Shown: in pieces, positions 34,429-42,970 of the stretch | Layout: every line of letters begins with the position of its first letter | Position numbering within the stretch: position 1 is the stretch's first letter | NCBI GenBank assembly: GCA_963805915.1 | Contig: CAWDWD010000007.1 | Coordinates: 310,001 to 374,000 of the forward strand | From: JAEULH01 sp963805915 | Lineage (GTDB): Bacteria; Pseudomonadota; Alphaproteobacteria; Rhodospirillales; Defluviicoccaceae | Reading direction: 5' to 3' | Length of the DNA stretch: 64,000 nt | Made by a program: the position numbers and the translations under genes | Notes under the pieces: model-generated | What the model was told of the DNA's origin: nothing | The model's database searches: none | The model's input: the letters and a program-made list of their open reading frames with translations, nothing else

Positions 34429-36246
34429 ATGCTTGAAGGGTTCAGCAATCAACGGATCGCCGTGGAAGGCGCCGACATCCAATGGCGACGGACCGGCGGT
34501 CGCGGGCCGGCGTTGACTGAACGCGACCGCTGCTTCACGGAACACGCGCGCACGGTTGCCGTTGCGCGGCGTGCGGCACGCAAACCCGGGCGGTATTTCC
34601 CGAAGGGGTCACTGCGCCGTGCAGTAAGGCACGCGGATCGGCGCCTTCGTACTCTATCTCCTGCACTACCAGCTGTTGCCCGAGAAGCGTCTGGCCGAAT
34701 TGCTGGCCGACCTCTTCGGGGTGAATTTGGCGACCGCGACGATCGCTCGGATCAGCCAGGACGGTGCCAGGCGCTTCCAAGGTTTCGCCGATGCGGTGCG
34801 CGACCACGTGGCAGCGGCACCGGTAAAGCACATGGATGAAACCGGGTTTCGGATTGGCGGCAAGACGCAGTGGCTGCATATCGCCTCCACCATCCTGCTC
34901 ACGTTCACCGCATCTCGCCGAAGCGCGGCAGCCTGCTCGAGCCTGTCATGGGCATTGTCGTGCACGACCACTGGAAGCCCGACGACACCTGTTGGCGTGC
35001 TGCAGCGCTGTGAAACGCGCATCATCTGCGTGAACGAAGGCGCTGGTCGAGATCGAGAAGGAAGAGTGGGCGCGCAAGATGCAGCGCCTGCTGCGCCGCG
35101 CCTGTCACGCAACGAACCTCGCACGCGATCAGGGCGTGCCGCGGAAGCCATCGCTGATCGCACGGATCGAACGAGGTTACGACGCCATTCTCGCGGAAGG
35201 CCTCGCGTTCCACGAGGCACAGCCCGCACTGGTCCCTGCCGCGGCAAAGGCCAGGCGCCGCGGCCGCTCGCCGCGACGGATTGGCCACAACCTCTTGCTG
35301 CGCCTCAGCACCCGTAAGCAGGACGCGCTCCGCTTTCTCACCGATCCGCGGGTGCCCTTCACAAACAACCTGGCGGAGCGGGATGGACGTATGATGAAAC
35401 TGCGGCAGAAGATCTCCGGCGGCTCCGCTCGACCGACGGCGCGAAAGACTTCAGCGTGATCCGCTGTTTTCCGCAGACCCACGTTGCCTGGCACGCGGTC
35501 GCCGCCCGGCTGCGGGACAATTCTCCCTCATCGTCGCGGACCTGCGCGGCTACGGCGACAGTCACGGACCTCGGCCGGATCCGGATCATCACAACTATTG
35601 CAAGCGGGTGATGGCCGGCGACATGGTCGAGGTCATGGCGGCGCTCGGCCATGACCGCTTCTCGCTCGCCGGCCACGATCGCGGGGCCCGGGTGGCGCAC
35701 CGCGTCGCGCTTGATTATCCCGACCGGGTGGTCCGGCTCGCTCTTATCGATGTTCTGCCGACCCTTGAAGTGTGGCGGCGCATGGACATGGCCGGTGCGC
35801 TCGCAACCTACCATTGGCTGTTCCTGGCGCAACCGGCGCCGCTGCCCGAGCGGCTCATCGGCCATGACCCGGACTTCTACCTGCACCACCTGCTCGATCG
35901 CTGGGCGGGCAACAAGGCGCTGCTCGAGGCCGAAGCCATCCATGAATACGAGCGCTGTTTCCGCAAGCAAACGGTGATCGAGGCGTCCTGCGAGGACTAT
36001 CGCGCCGGCGCCGGGATCGACCTCGAACACGACCGCGCCGACCGCGAGGCGGCCCGGCGGATTGCCTGCCCGACGCTGCTGGTTTGGGGCCGGCGGTATC
36101 TTGAGGCGAGGGACCCCGGCCCGCTCGCGATCTGGCGCGACTACGCCGACGATATCCGCGAAGCGCCCCTGGACTGCGGCCACTTCGTCGCCGAGGAAGA
36201 GCCCGACAAATGCGCCGCCGCCCTCGCGGCGTTCTTCCCCCATTAG
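34429..36246 (+). pseudogene. Alpha/beta hydrolase (haloacetate-dehalogenase type), interrupted by an IS66 remnant
   Basis: The N-terminus MLEGFSNQRIAVEGADIQWR starts at ATG 34429 with GGAGG upstream. Homology is lost after GPAL (34516), although LLHG is readable in another frame at 34530-34541. It resumes at 35468 with FPQTHVAWHAVAARLRDN. One base is missing in the T run at 35521-35522, after which the frame continues to 36246 with the nucleophile motif GHDRGARVAHR and the C-terminal acid/His region. Joined, the pieces give about 295 residues, the size of fluoroacetate/haloacetate dehalogenases. A TatD-independent function is not implied; it is presumably inactive as written. It was probably the last gene of the importer operon. 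Confidence 0.8.
34542..35466 (+). mobile_element. IS66-family transposase (TnpC) remnant
   Basis: Segments in alternating frames match an IS66 TnpC. They are the zinc-finger part CRCAACGTQTRAVFPEGV (34557 on), LLPEKRLAELLADLFGVNLA, HMDETGFRIGGKTQWLHI, RRIGHNLLLRLSTRKQDALR and VPFTNNLAERDGRMMKLRQK, ending with DFSVIR at about 35464. Both ends of the transposase are missing, no terminal inverted repeats or tnpA/tnpB are present, and several small indels break the frame, for example a missing T at 35424. A 6-bp CCGCTG occurs near both borders (34527-34532, 35461-35466). It is a dead fragment. Confidence 0.85.
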
Positions 36247-36297
36247 GAACTTGGTCATTTCCGCACCAGCGGCGATCCGCGCGCTCGAACGCAAACG

Positions 36298-36321
36298 GGC
36301 CCCGCCTGCCAGGGCGGGGCC
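36298..36321. terminator. Bidirectional hairpin between the hydrolase remnant and glnA
   Basis: GGCCCCGCC (36298-36306) pairs perfectly with GGCGGGGCC (36313-36321), with a 6-base loop. It lies between two convergent genes, 24 bases from the glnA stop, where a shared terminator is expected. There is no strong U-tract on either side. Confidence 0.6.
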
Positions 36322-36345
36322 GGACGACTGCTGCTATAGCGGGGG

Positions 36346-37768
36346 TTACGACGAGTAGTACATTCGCCACTCGACCGGGTGCGGGGTGTGCTCGAAGTTG
36401 TAGACTTCTTCCCACTTGATCTGGATGTAGCCGTCGATCAGATCGTCGCTGAAGACATCGCCAGCCTTGAGATAATCGCGGTCGGCGTCGAGCGCGCCCA
36501 GGGCTTCGCGGAGCGAACCGCACACCGTGGGTACGTTCTTCAATTCCTCCGGCGGCAGGTCGTAGAGGTTCTTGTCGATGGCGTCGCCGGGGTGGATCTT
36601 GTTCTGGATGCCGTCAAGGCCGGCCATCAGCATCGCCGCGAAGGCGAGATACGGATTGGCCGTCGGGTCGGGGAAGCGAACTTCAACCCGCTTGGCCTTG
36701 GGGTTCGAGGTGAACGGAATACGACAAGACGCCGAACGGTTGCGCGCCGAGTAGGCGAGCAGCACCGGCGCCTCGAAGCCTGGGATCAGCCGCTTGTAGC
36801 TGTTGGTTGACGGGTTGGTGAAGGCGTTGAGGCTCTTGGCGTGCTTCATGATGCCGCCGATGTAGTAGAGCGCGGTGTCCGACAGATCGGCGTAGCCCGA
36901 GCCAGCGAAGTTCGGCTTGCCGCCGGTCCAGATCGACTGGTGGACGTGCATGCCAGAACCGTTGTCGCCGACGACCGGCTTCGGCATGAAGGTCGCGGAC
37001 TTGCCGTAGGTTTGCGCGACCATATGGGTAACGTACTTGTAGATTTGCAGGTTGTCGGCGGACTTGAGCAGGGTGTTGTAGACCATGCCAAGCTCATGCT
37101 GACTGGGCGCGACCTCGTGATGGTGCTTGTCCATGACCAGACCCATGTCGATCATTACCGAAACCATTTCGGCGCGCAGGTCCATGGCGGAGTCGACCGG
37201 CGGAACCGGGAAGTAGCCGCCCTTGATCGGCGGGCGATGGCCGGCGTTGCCTTCCGGTAGGATCCGGCCGGTAACGTAGGGGCCTTCGTCGGAGCTGAAT
37301 TCATAAAAGCAGGTGTTCATCTGCACGTCGAAGCGAACGTCGTCGAAGACGAAGAACTCGGCTTCCGGACCGAAAAAAGCTGTGTCGCCGATACCGGTCG
37401 ACGCTAGGTAGGCCTCGGCCTTGCGCGCGACCGAGCGCGGATCGCGGATGTAAGGCTCGCCCGACGACGGCTCGATCACGTCGCAAAACAAGATCATGAC
37501 CGGTTGCGCCGCGAACGGATCCATGACCGCCGAGGTCGCGTCGGGAACCAGCGCCATGTCAGAACTCATTGATCGCCTTCCAGCCGGCGATGGACGATCC
37601 GTCGAACATCAACCCTTCGGAGAATGCGTCCTGGTCGACGAACGGCGAGCACATCGTGAGATGCTGCCACTTGCCGCGCGGATCGGTGAAGCGGAGATCG
37701 ATATACTTGATATCGTTCTCCTTAACATAATTAAGAACATCTTCGGGGGTCTTGCAGTTTAATGTCAT
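36346..37768 (-). CDS. glnA: Type I glutamine synthetase, split by one extra base
   Basis: GlnA makes glutamine from glutamate, ammonia and ATP as a dodecamer. Translation from ATG 37768 (MTLNCKTPEDVLNYVKENDI) runs through FDGSSIAGWKAINE and then hits a stop. The following frame continues SDMALVPDATSAVMDPF to the end. One extra base (A at 37563-37564, plus strand) causes the break; without it the protein is 473 residues, normal for GSI-beta. KPVVGDNGSGMHVHQS and the adenylylation site NLYDLPPEE (with its Tyr) are intact. It follows glnB in the same direction. The 186-base gap (37769-37954) has no clear second promoter. Confidence 0.92.
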
Positions 37769-37954
37769 CGTGCGATTTCCTCTGGTCTCTTTTTCGCCAG
37801 TTCTTCTAGCGGGAAGCCTGTAAATGCCGCGGCCGGGCGCCGTGGTTCAGATGATCCTGCGTCCGGAGAGCGCAGATAAGGTGCTCAATCGCTTTCTAAA
37901 CCGATCACCTTTCTGCTTTTCGAATGATTCCATCCGAACGCGGGATGATCTAGA

Positions 37955-38293
37955 TCAGATTGCTTCGATGCCGCGCTCGCCGGTGCGGACTCGGATGGCC
38001 TCCTCTACGGATGTCACGAATATCTTGCCGTCGCCGATGCGGCCGGTCCGCGCGGCTTGCTGGATCGCCTCGATTGCGCGTTCAACGAGACCGTCCTCGA
38101 CGACAAGTTCGATTTTCACCTTGGGAAGAAAGTCGACGACATATTCTGCCCCGCGATAAAGCTCGGTGTGGCCCTTCTGGCGGCCAAACCCTTTGGCTTC
38201 GAGCACGGTGATGCCTTGCAGTCCTAATTCGTGCAACGCCTCTTTCACATCGTCAAGCTTGAAGGGCTTGATGATCGCTTCGATTTTTTTCAT
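37955..38293 (-). CDS. glnB: Nitrogen regulatory protein PII
   Basis: PII senses 2-oxoglutarate, ATP/ADP and uridylylation state, and controls GlnE, NtrB and other targets. The 112-residue product starts MKKIEAIIKPFKLDDVKEAL. The T-loop contains the uridylylation tyrosine in YRGAEYVVDFLPK (Tyr51), and the C-terminal signature TGRIGDGKIFV is intact. I chose ATG 38293, which has AGGAAGAG upstream, over a 12-residue longer frame. The glnB-glnA order is the usual alphaproteobacterial operon, so it is GlnB and not GlnK (no amtB nearby). Confidence 0.95.
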   Translation of the reverse strand: MKKIEAIIKPFKLDDVKEALHELGLQGITVLEAKGFGRQKGHTELYRGAEYVVDFLPKVKIELVVEDGLVERAIEAIQQAARTGRIGDGKIFVTSVEEAIRVRTGERGIEAI

Positions 38294-38385
38294 CACTCGT
38301 GTCTCTTCCTCGCCGTTCATTCGTTGCATAAGTGTCGTGTGGAGTGGAGTGGAGTGCGTTGAGCCGGCTGCACTCCGCTGGATTT

Positions 38386-38401
38386 AGCACAGCCCGTGCC
38401 A
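38386..38401 (-). promoter_or_regulatory. Sigma-54 promoter of glnB-glnA
   Basis: Reading the minus strand from 38401, TGGCACGGGCTGTGCT matches the sigma-54 consensus (TGGCACG, four bases, TTGCW) at all fixed positions but one. The invariant GG and GC are in the correct -24/-12 spacing. It is about 93 bases upstream of the glnB start. This predicts NtrC-dependent induction under nitrogen limitation; I found no clear NtrC-type dyad upstream, where the repeat copy 2 lies instead. Confidence 0.75.
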
Positions 38402-38427
38402 ACCCGTATAACGTGGAGATTCATGAG

Positions 38428-38545
38428 TGGTCTGATCCTGACGCTTGAGTCCTCGAGCGTCAGGATCAGACCGCCGGATCAATCGGTTGGCGGTCGGATT
38501 CAGCCGACGGATGGGTACCCATCCGTCGGCATCGAACCGCTAGGC
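38428..38545 (+). repeat. Double-hairpin intergenic repeat, copy 2 (between glnB promoter and tRNA-His)
   Basis: This 118-bp unit shares layout and much sequence with 15055-15171. Palindrome 1 pairs 38429-38448 with 38453-38472 (20 bp, one T-G pair, loop GTCC as in copy 1). Palindrome 2 is a perfect 28-bp inverted repeat at 38503-38530. Where the two copies differ inside stems, pairing is mostly kept. It occupies part of the 432-base gap between glnB and tRNA-His; the rest holds the sigma-54 promoter and a 16-bp palindrome. Confidence 0.8.
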
Positions 38546-38610
38546 TTCGCCGCGGCCGCCATTTGTGGAAGCCGGTCCGCCTCGCGTCCAGCCTTGAGGT
38601 TGCTATAGAA

Positions 38611-38626
38611 TCGTGCATATGCACGA
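38611..38626. promoter_or_regulatory. Perfect 16-bp palindrome upstream of tRNA-His
   Basis: TCGTGCATATGCACGA is a perfect dyad directly after a -10-like TATAGAAT (38604-38611), 100 bases before tRNA-His. The form is that of an operator for a dimeric regulator. No matching -35 box is clear, and the bound protein is unknown. Confidence 0.45.
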
Positions 38627-38725
38627 GAACTTGGCATTCGGCTGACGGCTGATACGGGCTTCCACCCGGCTTTAGCCGGCGGTGCTTGACGGTGCGGGAG
38701 GGCGGGGTTACATCCTCGCCTCGAC

Positions 38726-38803
38726 GGCGGGAGTAGCTCAGTTGGTTAGAGCACCTGGTTGTGGTCCAGGGGGTCGTGGGTTCAAATCCCATCTCTCGCC
38801 CCA
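38726..38803 (+). tRNA. tRNA-His (anticodon GTG)
   Basis: The acceptor includes the extra G(-1) at 38726 opposite C73, the identity element of tRNA-His. GCGGGAG (38727-38733) pairs with CTCTCGC (38793-38799) with one G-T pair; CCA is encoded at 38801-38803. The anticodon loop TTGTGGT in stem CCTGG/CCAGG gives GTG at 38761-38763. The 228 bases to the next gene show nothing I can name. Confidence 0.97.
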
Positions 38804-39031
38804 TCACCGCCTCAAGTCGCGCCGCGAAGGTCTGGCCACGATTCTGGATAATTGGCTGCGCGCTCGTCGGTTGACCGGCAGCATACGACCGCTAGCCTGC
38901 AGAAATATCGACCGCTACCGGGGCTTGCGTCGCGAACGCTTTCGCTTTGTTGCAAGTTGCGCTACATCTCGTTCTCCTGCCGCCGGCAAGCGGTTCAGCG
39001 CTGCGAACGCGGGCGCGGAGATGTCGCCGAG

Positions 39032-39973
39032 ATGTCCAAGGGTATGACCAAGACGACGACACGCGACCGGCCGGTCCTCATCGGCATCGTCGGCGACTCT
39101 GCGGCGGGCAAGACGACGCTTGCCGAGGGCCTGGTTCAGATCCTCGGGCCAGCGCGGACCTTAAGCATCTGTGCCGATGATTATCATCGCTATTCGCGGC
39201 GTGAGCGGGCCAAGCTCGGCATCACGCCGCACCATCCGGACGGCAACTACCTAGATATTCTCGAGCAGCACGTCTATCTCCTGCGTGACGGCCAGCCGAT
39301 CCTCAAGCCGGTTTACAAGCACGAAGGCGGCGTCCTTGCCGCCCCTCGGTACGTCGAGCCGACGGCCTTCATCATTATCGAGGGCCTGCTCGGGTTCGCT
39401 ACCCGCAAGCTGCGCGACGCCTACGACGTCAAGCTGTATCTCGACCCGCCGACCCCGTTGCGGCTGCGCTGGAAGTTTCAGCGCGATACAGGCTTCGGCG
39501 GCTACGCGGTTGAGGATGTCATGAGCGCGATTCAGACGCTTGAGCGCGACAGCGAGCAGTTCGTCGTGCCGCAACGCGAATTCGCTGACATGGTCGTGTG
39601 CTTCTGTCCGCCCGACGACGATCCGGAGGAATGCGGCGGCGGGCTGAACGTTCGTCACGTTCTCCGACCAACTCTGCCGACACTGGACCTGGCTCCGGTC
39701 CTGGAGACAGGCAGGGCTAAGGGCTTCGCGCTGGAGTTGGCGCGCGACATTGACGGGATGGCCGTGGACGCCCTCGACATCTCCGGCAAAATCGGTGCGG
39801 CGGATGCAGACGCAATGAAGGACTGCTTGTGGGTGTTGCTGCCGACCGAGGGCCGGCAAAGACCGTGTCTCGGACGCTTCCACGACAGCTCTCACAAGCT
39901 TAGTTACAGCAACCCGCTTGCCCTTTCGCAACTCGTCATCAGCCTTTATCTCTTAAATGCGGCGTTACGATAA
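39032..39973 (+). CDS. Phosphoribulokinase-family kinase
   Basis: The 313-residue protein is a P-loop kinase of the phosphoribulokinase/uridine-kinase family, which would phosphorylate ribulose-5-P to RuBP. It has Walker A GDSAAGKT (21-28), CADDYHRYSRRERAKLGITP resembling the PRK substrate loop, YKHEGGVLAAPRYVEP and the FIIIEGLLGFATRKLRD strand. It resembles the PRK type with the DDYH..R..R motif more than the short proteobacterial class I PRK. The start is ATG 39032 (GGAG upstream); ATG 39044 is possible. tkt and rpe follow directly, supporting a pentose-phosphate role. No RuBisCO is in the window. Confidence 0.75.
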   Translation: MSKGMTKTTTRDRPVLIGIVGDSAAGKTTLAEGLVQILGPARTLSICADDYHRYSRRERAKLGITPHHPDGNYLDILEQHVYLLRDGQPILKPVYKHEGGVLAAPRYVEPTAFIIIEGLLGFATRKLRDAYDVKLYLDPPTPLRLRWKFQRDTGFGGYAVEDVMSAIQTLERDSEQFVVPQREFADMVVCFCPPDDDPEECGGGLNVRHVLRPTLPTLDLAPVLETGRAKGFALELARDIDGMAVDALDISGKIGAADADAMKDCLWVLLPTEGRQRPCLGRFHDSSHKLSYSNPLALSQLVISLYLLNAALR

Positions 39974-39998
39974 CATGCCATCCGAGGAGAACCCGTCG

Positions 39999-42117
39999 AT
40001 GTCCTTAGCACGAGTGCAGGCTTTCGCCCAAGCCGATGCGGCGCCGGCAAGAGAGCCCGACGCATCGGCGGTCGCGACCCACGAGGAAATGATCAACGCC
40101 ATCCGCGTGCTTGCCGCCGATGCGGTGCAAAAAGCGAAATCAGGCCACCCGGGCATGCCGATGGGCATGGCCAACGCGGCGACCGTGCTGTGGACCCGCT
40201 TTCTCAAGTTCGATCCGACCAGACCCGATTGGGAGGATCGCGACCGGTTCATCCTGTCGGCCGGTCACGGCTCGATGCTGCTGTATTCTCTCTTGTTCCT
40301 GTCGGGTTACGAGGCGATCACGATCGATGAGATCAAGCGCTTCCGCCAACTCGGCTCGAACACACCGGGTCACCCCGAGTACGACGTCTCCCACGGGATC
40401 GAAACGACGACCGGCCCGCTCGCCCAGGGGCTCGGCAACGCCGTCGGCATGGCGTTGGCCGAACGCCTGCGCAACGCGCGGTGGGGCGACGAGATCGTCG
40501 ATCACTACACCTATTGCATCGTCGGCGACGGCTGCCTGATGGAGGGGTTGAGCCACGAGGCCATCTCGCTCGCCGGCTTTCTCAAGCTGTCCAAGCTTAT
40601 CGTCATGTGGGACGACAACCGGATCTCGATCGACGGCGCCACCTCACTGTCGACCGGCGACAACCAGTTGGCCCGCTTCGAGGCCTGCGGCTGGGACGCT
40701 CAGGTCGTCGACGGCGACAATCCCGAGGCGGTCGCCGAGGCGATCATCCGGGCGCGGCTTTCGGACAAGCCGTCGCTGATCGACTGTCGAACCATCATCG
40801 GCAAGGGCGCGCCGACCAAGGCCGGCACTGCGGCGACGCACGGTGCGCCGCTGGGCGAGGACGAGGTCGCCGGCGTCCGCCAAACCCTGAATTGGCCGTA
40901 CCCGCCGTTCGTCGTTCCGCGGCATATCGCCGCCGCCTGGGGCAAGGCCGGCCGGCGCTCGATTGGCGCGCGCCAGGCCTGGGAGAAGCGGTTCGCGGCG
41001 CTGCCGGCGGAGCGTCAGGCCGAATACCTTCGGACCAGCCGAGGCGAACTCGCGCCCAACTGGCAGGCGCCGCTCAACGACTTCAAGCGCCGGCTCGCCG
41101 ATGACCGACCGACCTGGGCCACGCGCAAGGCGTCGGGCGAAGCGCTCGAGATTCTGACCGCGAGCTTTCCGGAAATGATCGGCGGGTCGGCCGATCTCAC
41201 CGAGTCGGTGTTCACCAAGACCAGGACCACCACCGATATACTGCCCGGCGATTTCTCCGGCCGTTACGTTCACTATGGCGTGCGCGAACATGCCATGGCG
41301 GCGGCGATGAACGGCATGGCGCTGCACGGCGGTTTCATCCCGTACGGCGGGACCTTCCTGGTCTTCGCCGACTACATGCGCGGCAGCATGCGGATGTCGG
41401 CTCTGACCCGGCAGCGGGTCATCTACGTCTTGACTCATGATTCCATCGGCGTCGGCGAGGATGGTCCGACCCATCATCCATCGGAAACGCTGGCGAGCCT
41501 TCGGGTCATGCCGAACATGCTCGTCTTCCGCCCGGCAGACGCGGTCGAGACGTTCGAGTGCTGGGTCATCGCCATTACCCAGTTCGATATGCCTTCGTGT
41601 TTGGTCCTGTCGCGCCAGGCAGTTCCCGCCGTCCGGCTCGAACACAAGAGCGTCAACCTCAGCGCACGCGGCGCCTACGTGTTGCGCGAAGCCGAGGGCG
41701 GCGAACGTCAGGTCAGCCTGTTCGCGACCGGCTCTGAGGTTCACATCGCGGTCGAGGCCCGCGAGATGCTGCAAAGCCAGGGCATTCCTGCGGCGGTCAT
41801 CTCGATGCCGTGCTGGGAGCTGTTCGAGGTCCCAGCCCGAGCGCTACCGCAAGGCGGTGCTCGGACCGAGTTGGCCGAGATGCGTGCGGGTCGCCGTCGA
41901 AGCGGCGATCTCGCCCGGCTGGCATCGCTATATCGGCGAAAATGGGGTGTTCGTCGGTCTCAAGGGGTTCGGCCTGTCGGCGCCGGCCGAAGTCCTGTTC
42001 AAGCACTTCGGCCTCACCGCGGACAACGTCGTCAGCCAGACGAAGGCCGCGATCGCGCGTCTGCCAGGAGCCGCGCGGCGGCGCGACACCCGCTTCAGCA
42101 TCGACGTCGTCGGCTGA
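39999..42117 (+). CDS. tkt: Transketolase, split by one extra base
   Basis: This thiamine-diphosphate enzyme moves two-carbon units between sugar phosphates. Start ATG 39999 has GAGGAG nine bases upstream. The N-terminal thiamine-diphosphate domain has SGHPGMPMGMA and GDGCLMEGLSHEA; the pyrimidine domain has YVHYGVREHAMAAAMNGMAL; the C-terminal domain follows. The frame breaks after WELFE: one extra C at 41831-41833. Corrected, it reads VQPERYRKAVLGPSWPR and ends RFSIDVVG at 42117, 705 residues. Uncorrected, the wrong frame runs into rpe and imitates a fusion. Confidence 0.92.
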
Positions 42118-42131
42118 ACGCCGGCCGAGCC

Positions 42132-42797
42132 ATGGTCAAACCCGCGCCGAGGATCAAAATTGCGCCGTCGATTCTGTCGGCGGATTTCGCGCGCCTCGGC
42201 GAGGAGGTCGCGGCGATCGACGCCGCTGGGTGCGACTACGTCCACATCGACGTGATGGACGGCCATTTCGTTCCGAACCTCACCTTCGGCCCGCCGGTCA
42301 TCCGGGCCATCCGCCGGCACACCGCGAAACCGTTCGACGTTCACCTGATGATCGACCCCGCGCAGCCCTATCTCGCCGACTATGCCGAGGCCGGCGCCGA
42401 CATCATCACCGTGCACGCGGAGGCCGACCGCCACCTCGACCGGAGCCTGCAGGTGATCCGCGGGCTTGGCAAGAAGGCCGGCGTCTCGCTCAATCCGGCG
42501 ACGCCGGCCTCGGCGATTGAACATGTGCTTGACCGCCTCGATCTGATTCTTGTCATGTCGGTCAATCCGGGGTTCGCCGGACAGTCGTTCATCCCGGCCC
42601 AGCTTGACAAGATCCGCGAGCTCCGGCGAATGATCGGCGAGCGGCCGATCGAGCTCGAGGTCGATGGCGGTGTCAACGCCGAGATCGCGGCCGCGGTCGT
42701 CGAAGCCGGCGCCACGGTTCTCGTCGCGGGCAGCGCGGTTTTCTCCAATATCGATTACCGCGCCACCATCGCCGCCTTGCGGCCACGCGCGGCGTGA
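42132..42797 (+). CDS. rpe: Ribulose-phosphate 3-epimerase
   Basis: Rpe interconverts ribulose-5-P and xylulose-5-P. The 221-residue TIM barrel starts MVKPAPRIKIAPSILSADFA and shows the metal/catalytic signatures HIDVMDGHFVPNLTFG, DVHLMI, LVMSVNPGFAGQSF and ELEVDGGVN. It begins 14 bases after the true tkt stop, so the kinase, transketolase and epimerase look like one operon. ATG 42132 gives the normal N-terminus. Confidence 0.95.
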   Translation: MVKPAPRIKIAPSILSADFARLGEEVAAIDAAGCDYVHIDVMDGHFVPNLTFGPPVIRAIRRHTAKPFDVHLMIDPAQPYLADYAEAGADIITVHAEADRHLDRSLQVIRGLGKKAGVSLNPATPASAIEHVLDRLDLILVMSVNPGFAGQSFIPAQLDKIRELRRMIGERPIELEVDGGVNAEIAAAVVEAGATVLVAGSAVFSNIDYRATIAALRPRAA

Positions 42798-42822
42798 ACC
42801 CCGGACACAACCGACTTTCTTC

Positions 42823-42844
42823 ATCTATTGGGTATCTATTGGGT
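42823..42844 (+). repeat. Tandem 11-bp duplication upstream of the lytic transglycosylase gene
   Basis: ATCTATTGGGT occurs twice head to tail at 42823-42833 and 42834-42844. An 11-bp period puts both copies on one face of the helix, which suits a regulator site. It lies in the 173-base gap after rpe, which also has an AT-rich TTTATTGGCTAAAATGG stretch that could be promoter sequence. Confidence 0.6.
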
Positions 42845-42970
42845 CGAAAGTTTATTGGCTAAAATGGCCGCGGCGGGTTGGCCATGGCCTTTGGCCGTTG
42901 CCGCATCCGGCGTGCTATGGCAAAAATAGGTGTGCTCTCCGTCGGTGAGGCAACTCAGGGTTAGGTGTTG

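Noticed and set aside
39957..42797. Single 946-residue transketolase-epimerase fusion
   Set aside because: The segment between the two enzymes is out of frame for transketolase, while the correct C-terminus is present in the adjacent frame; one extra C explains it.
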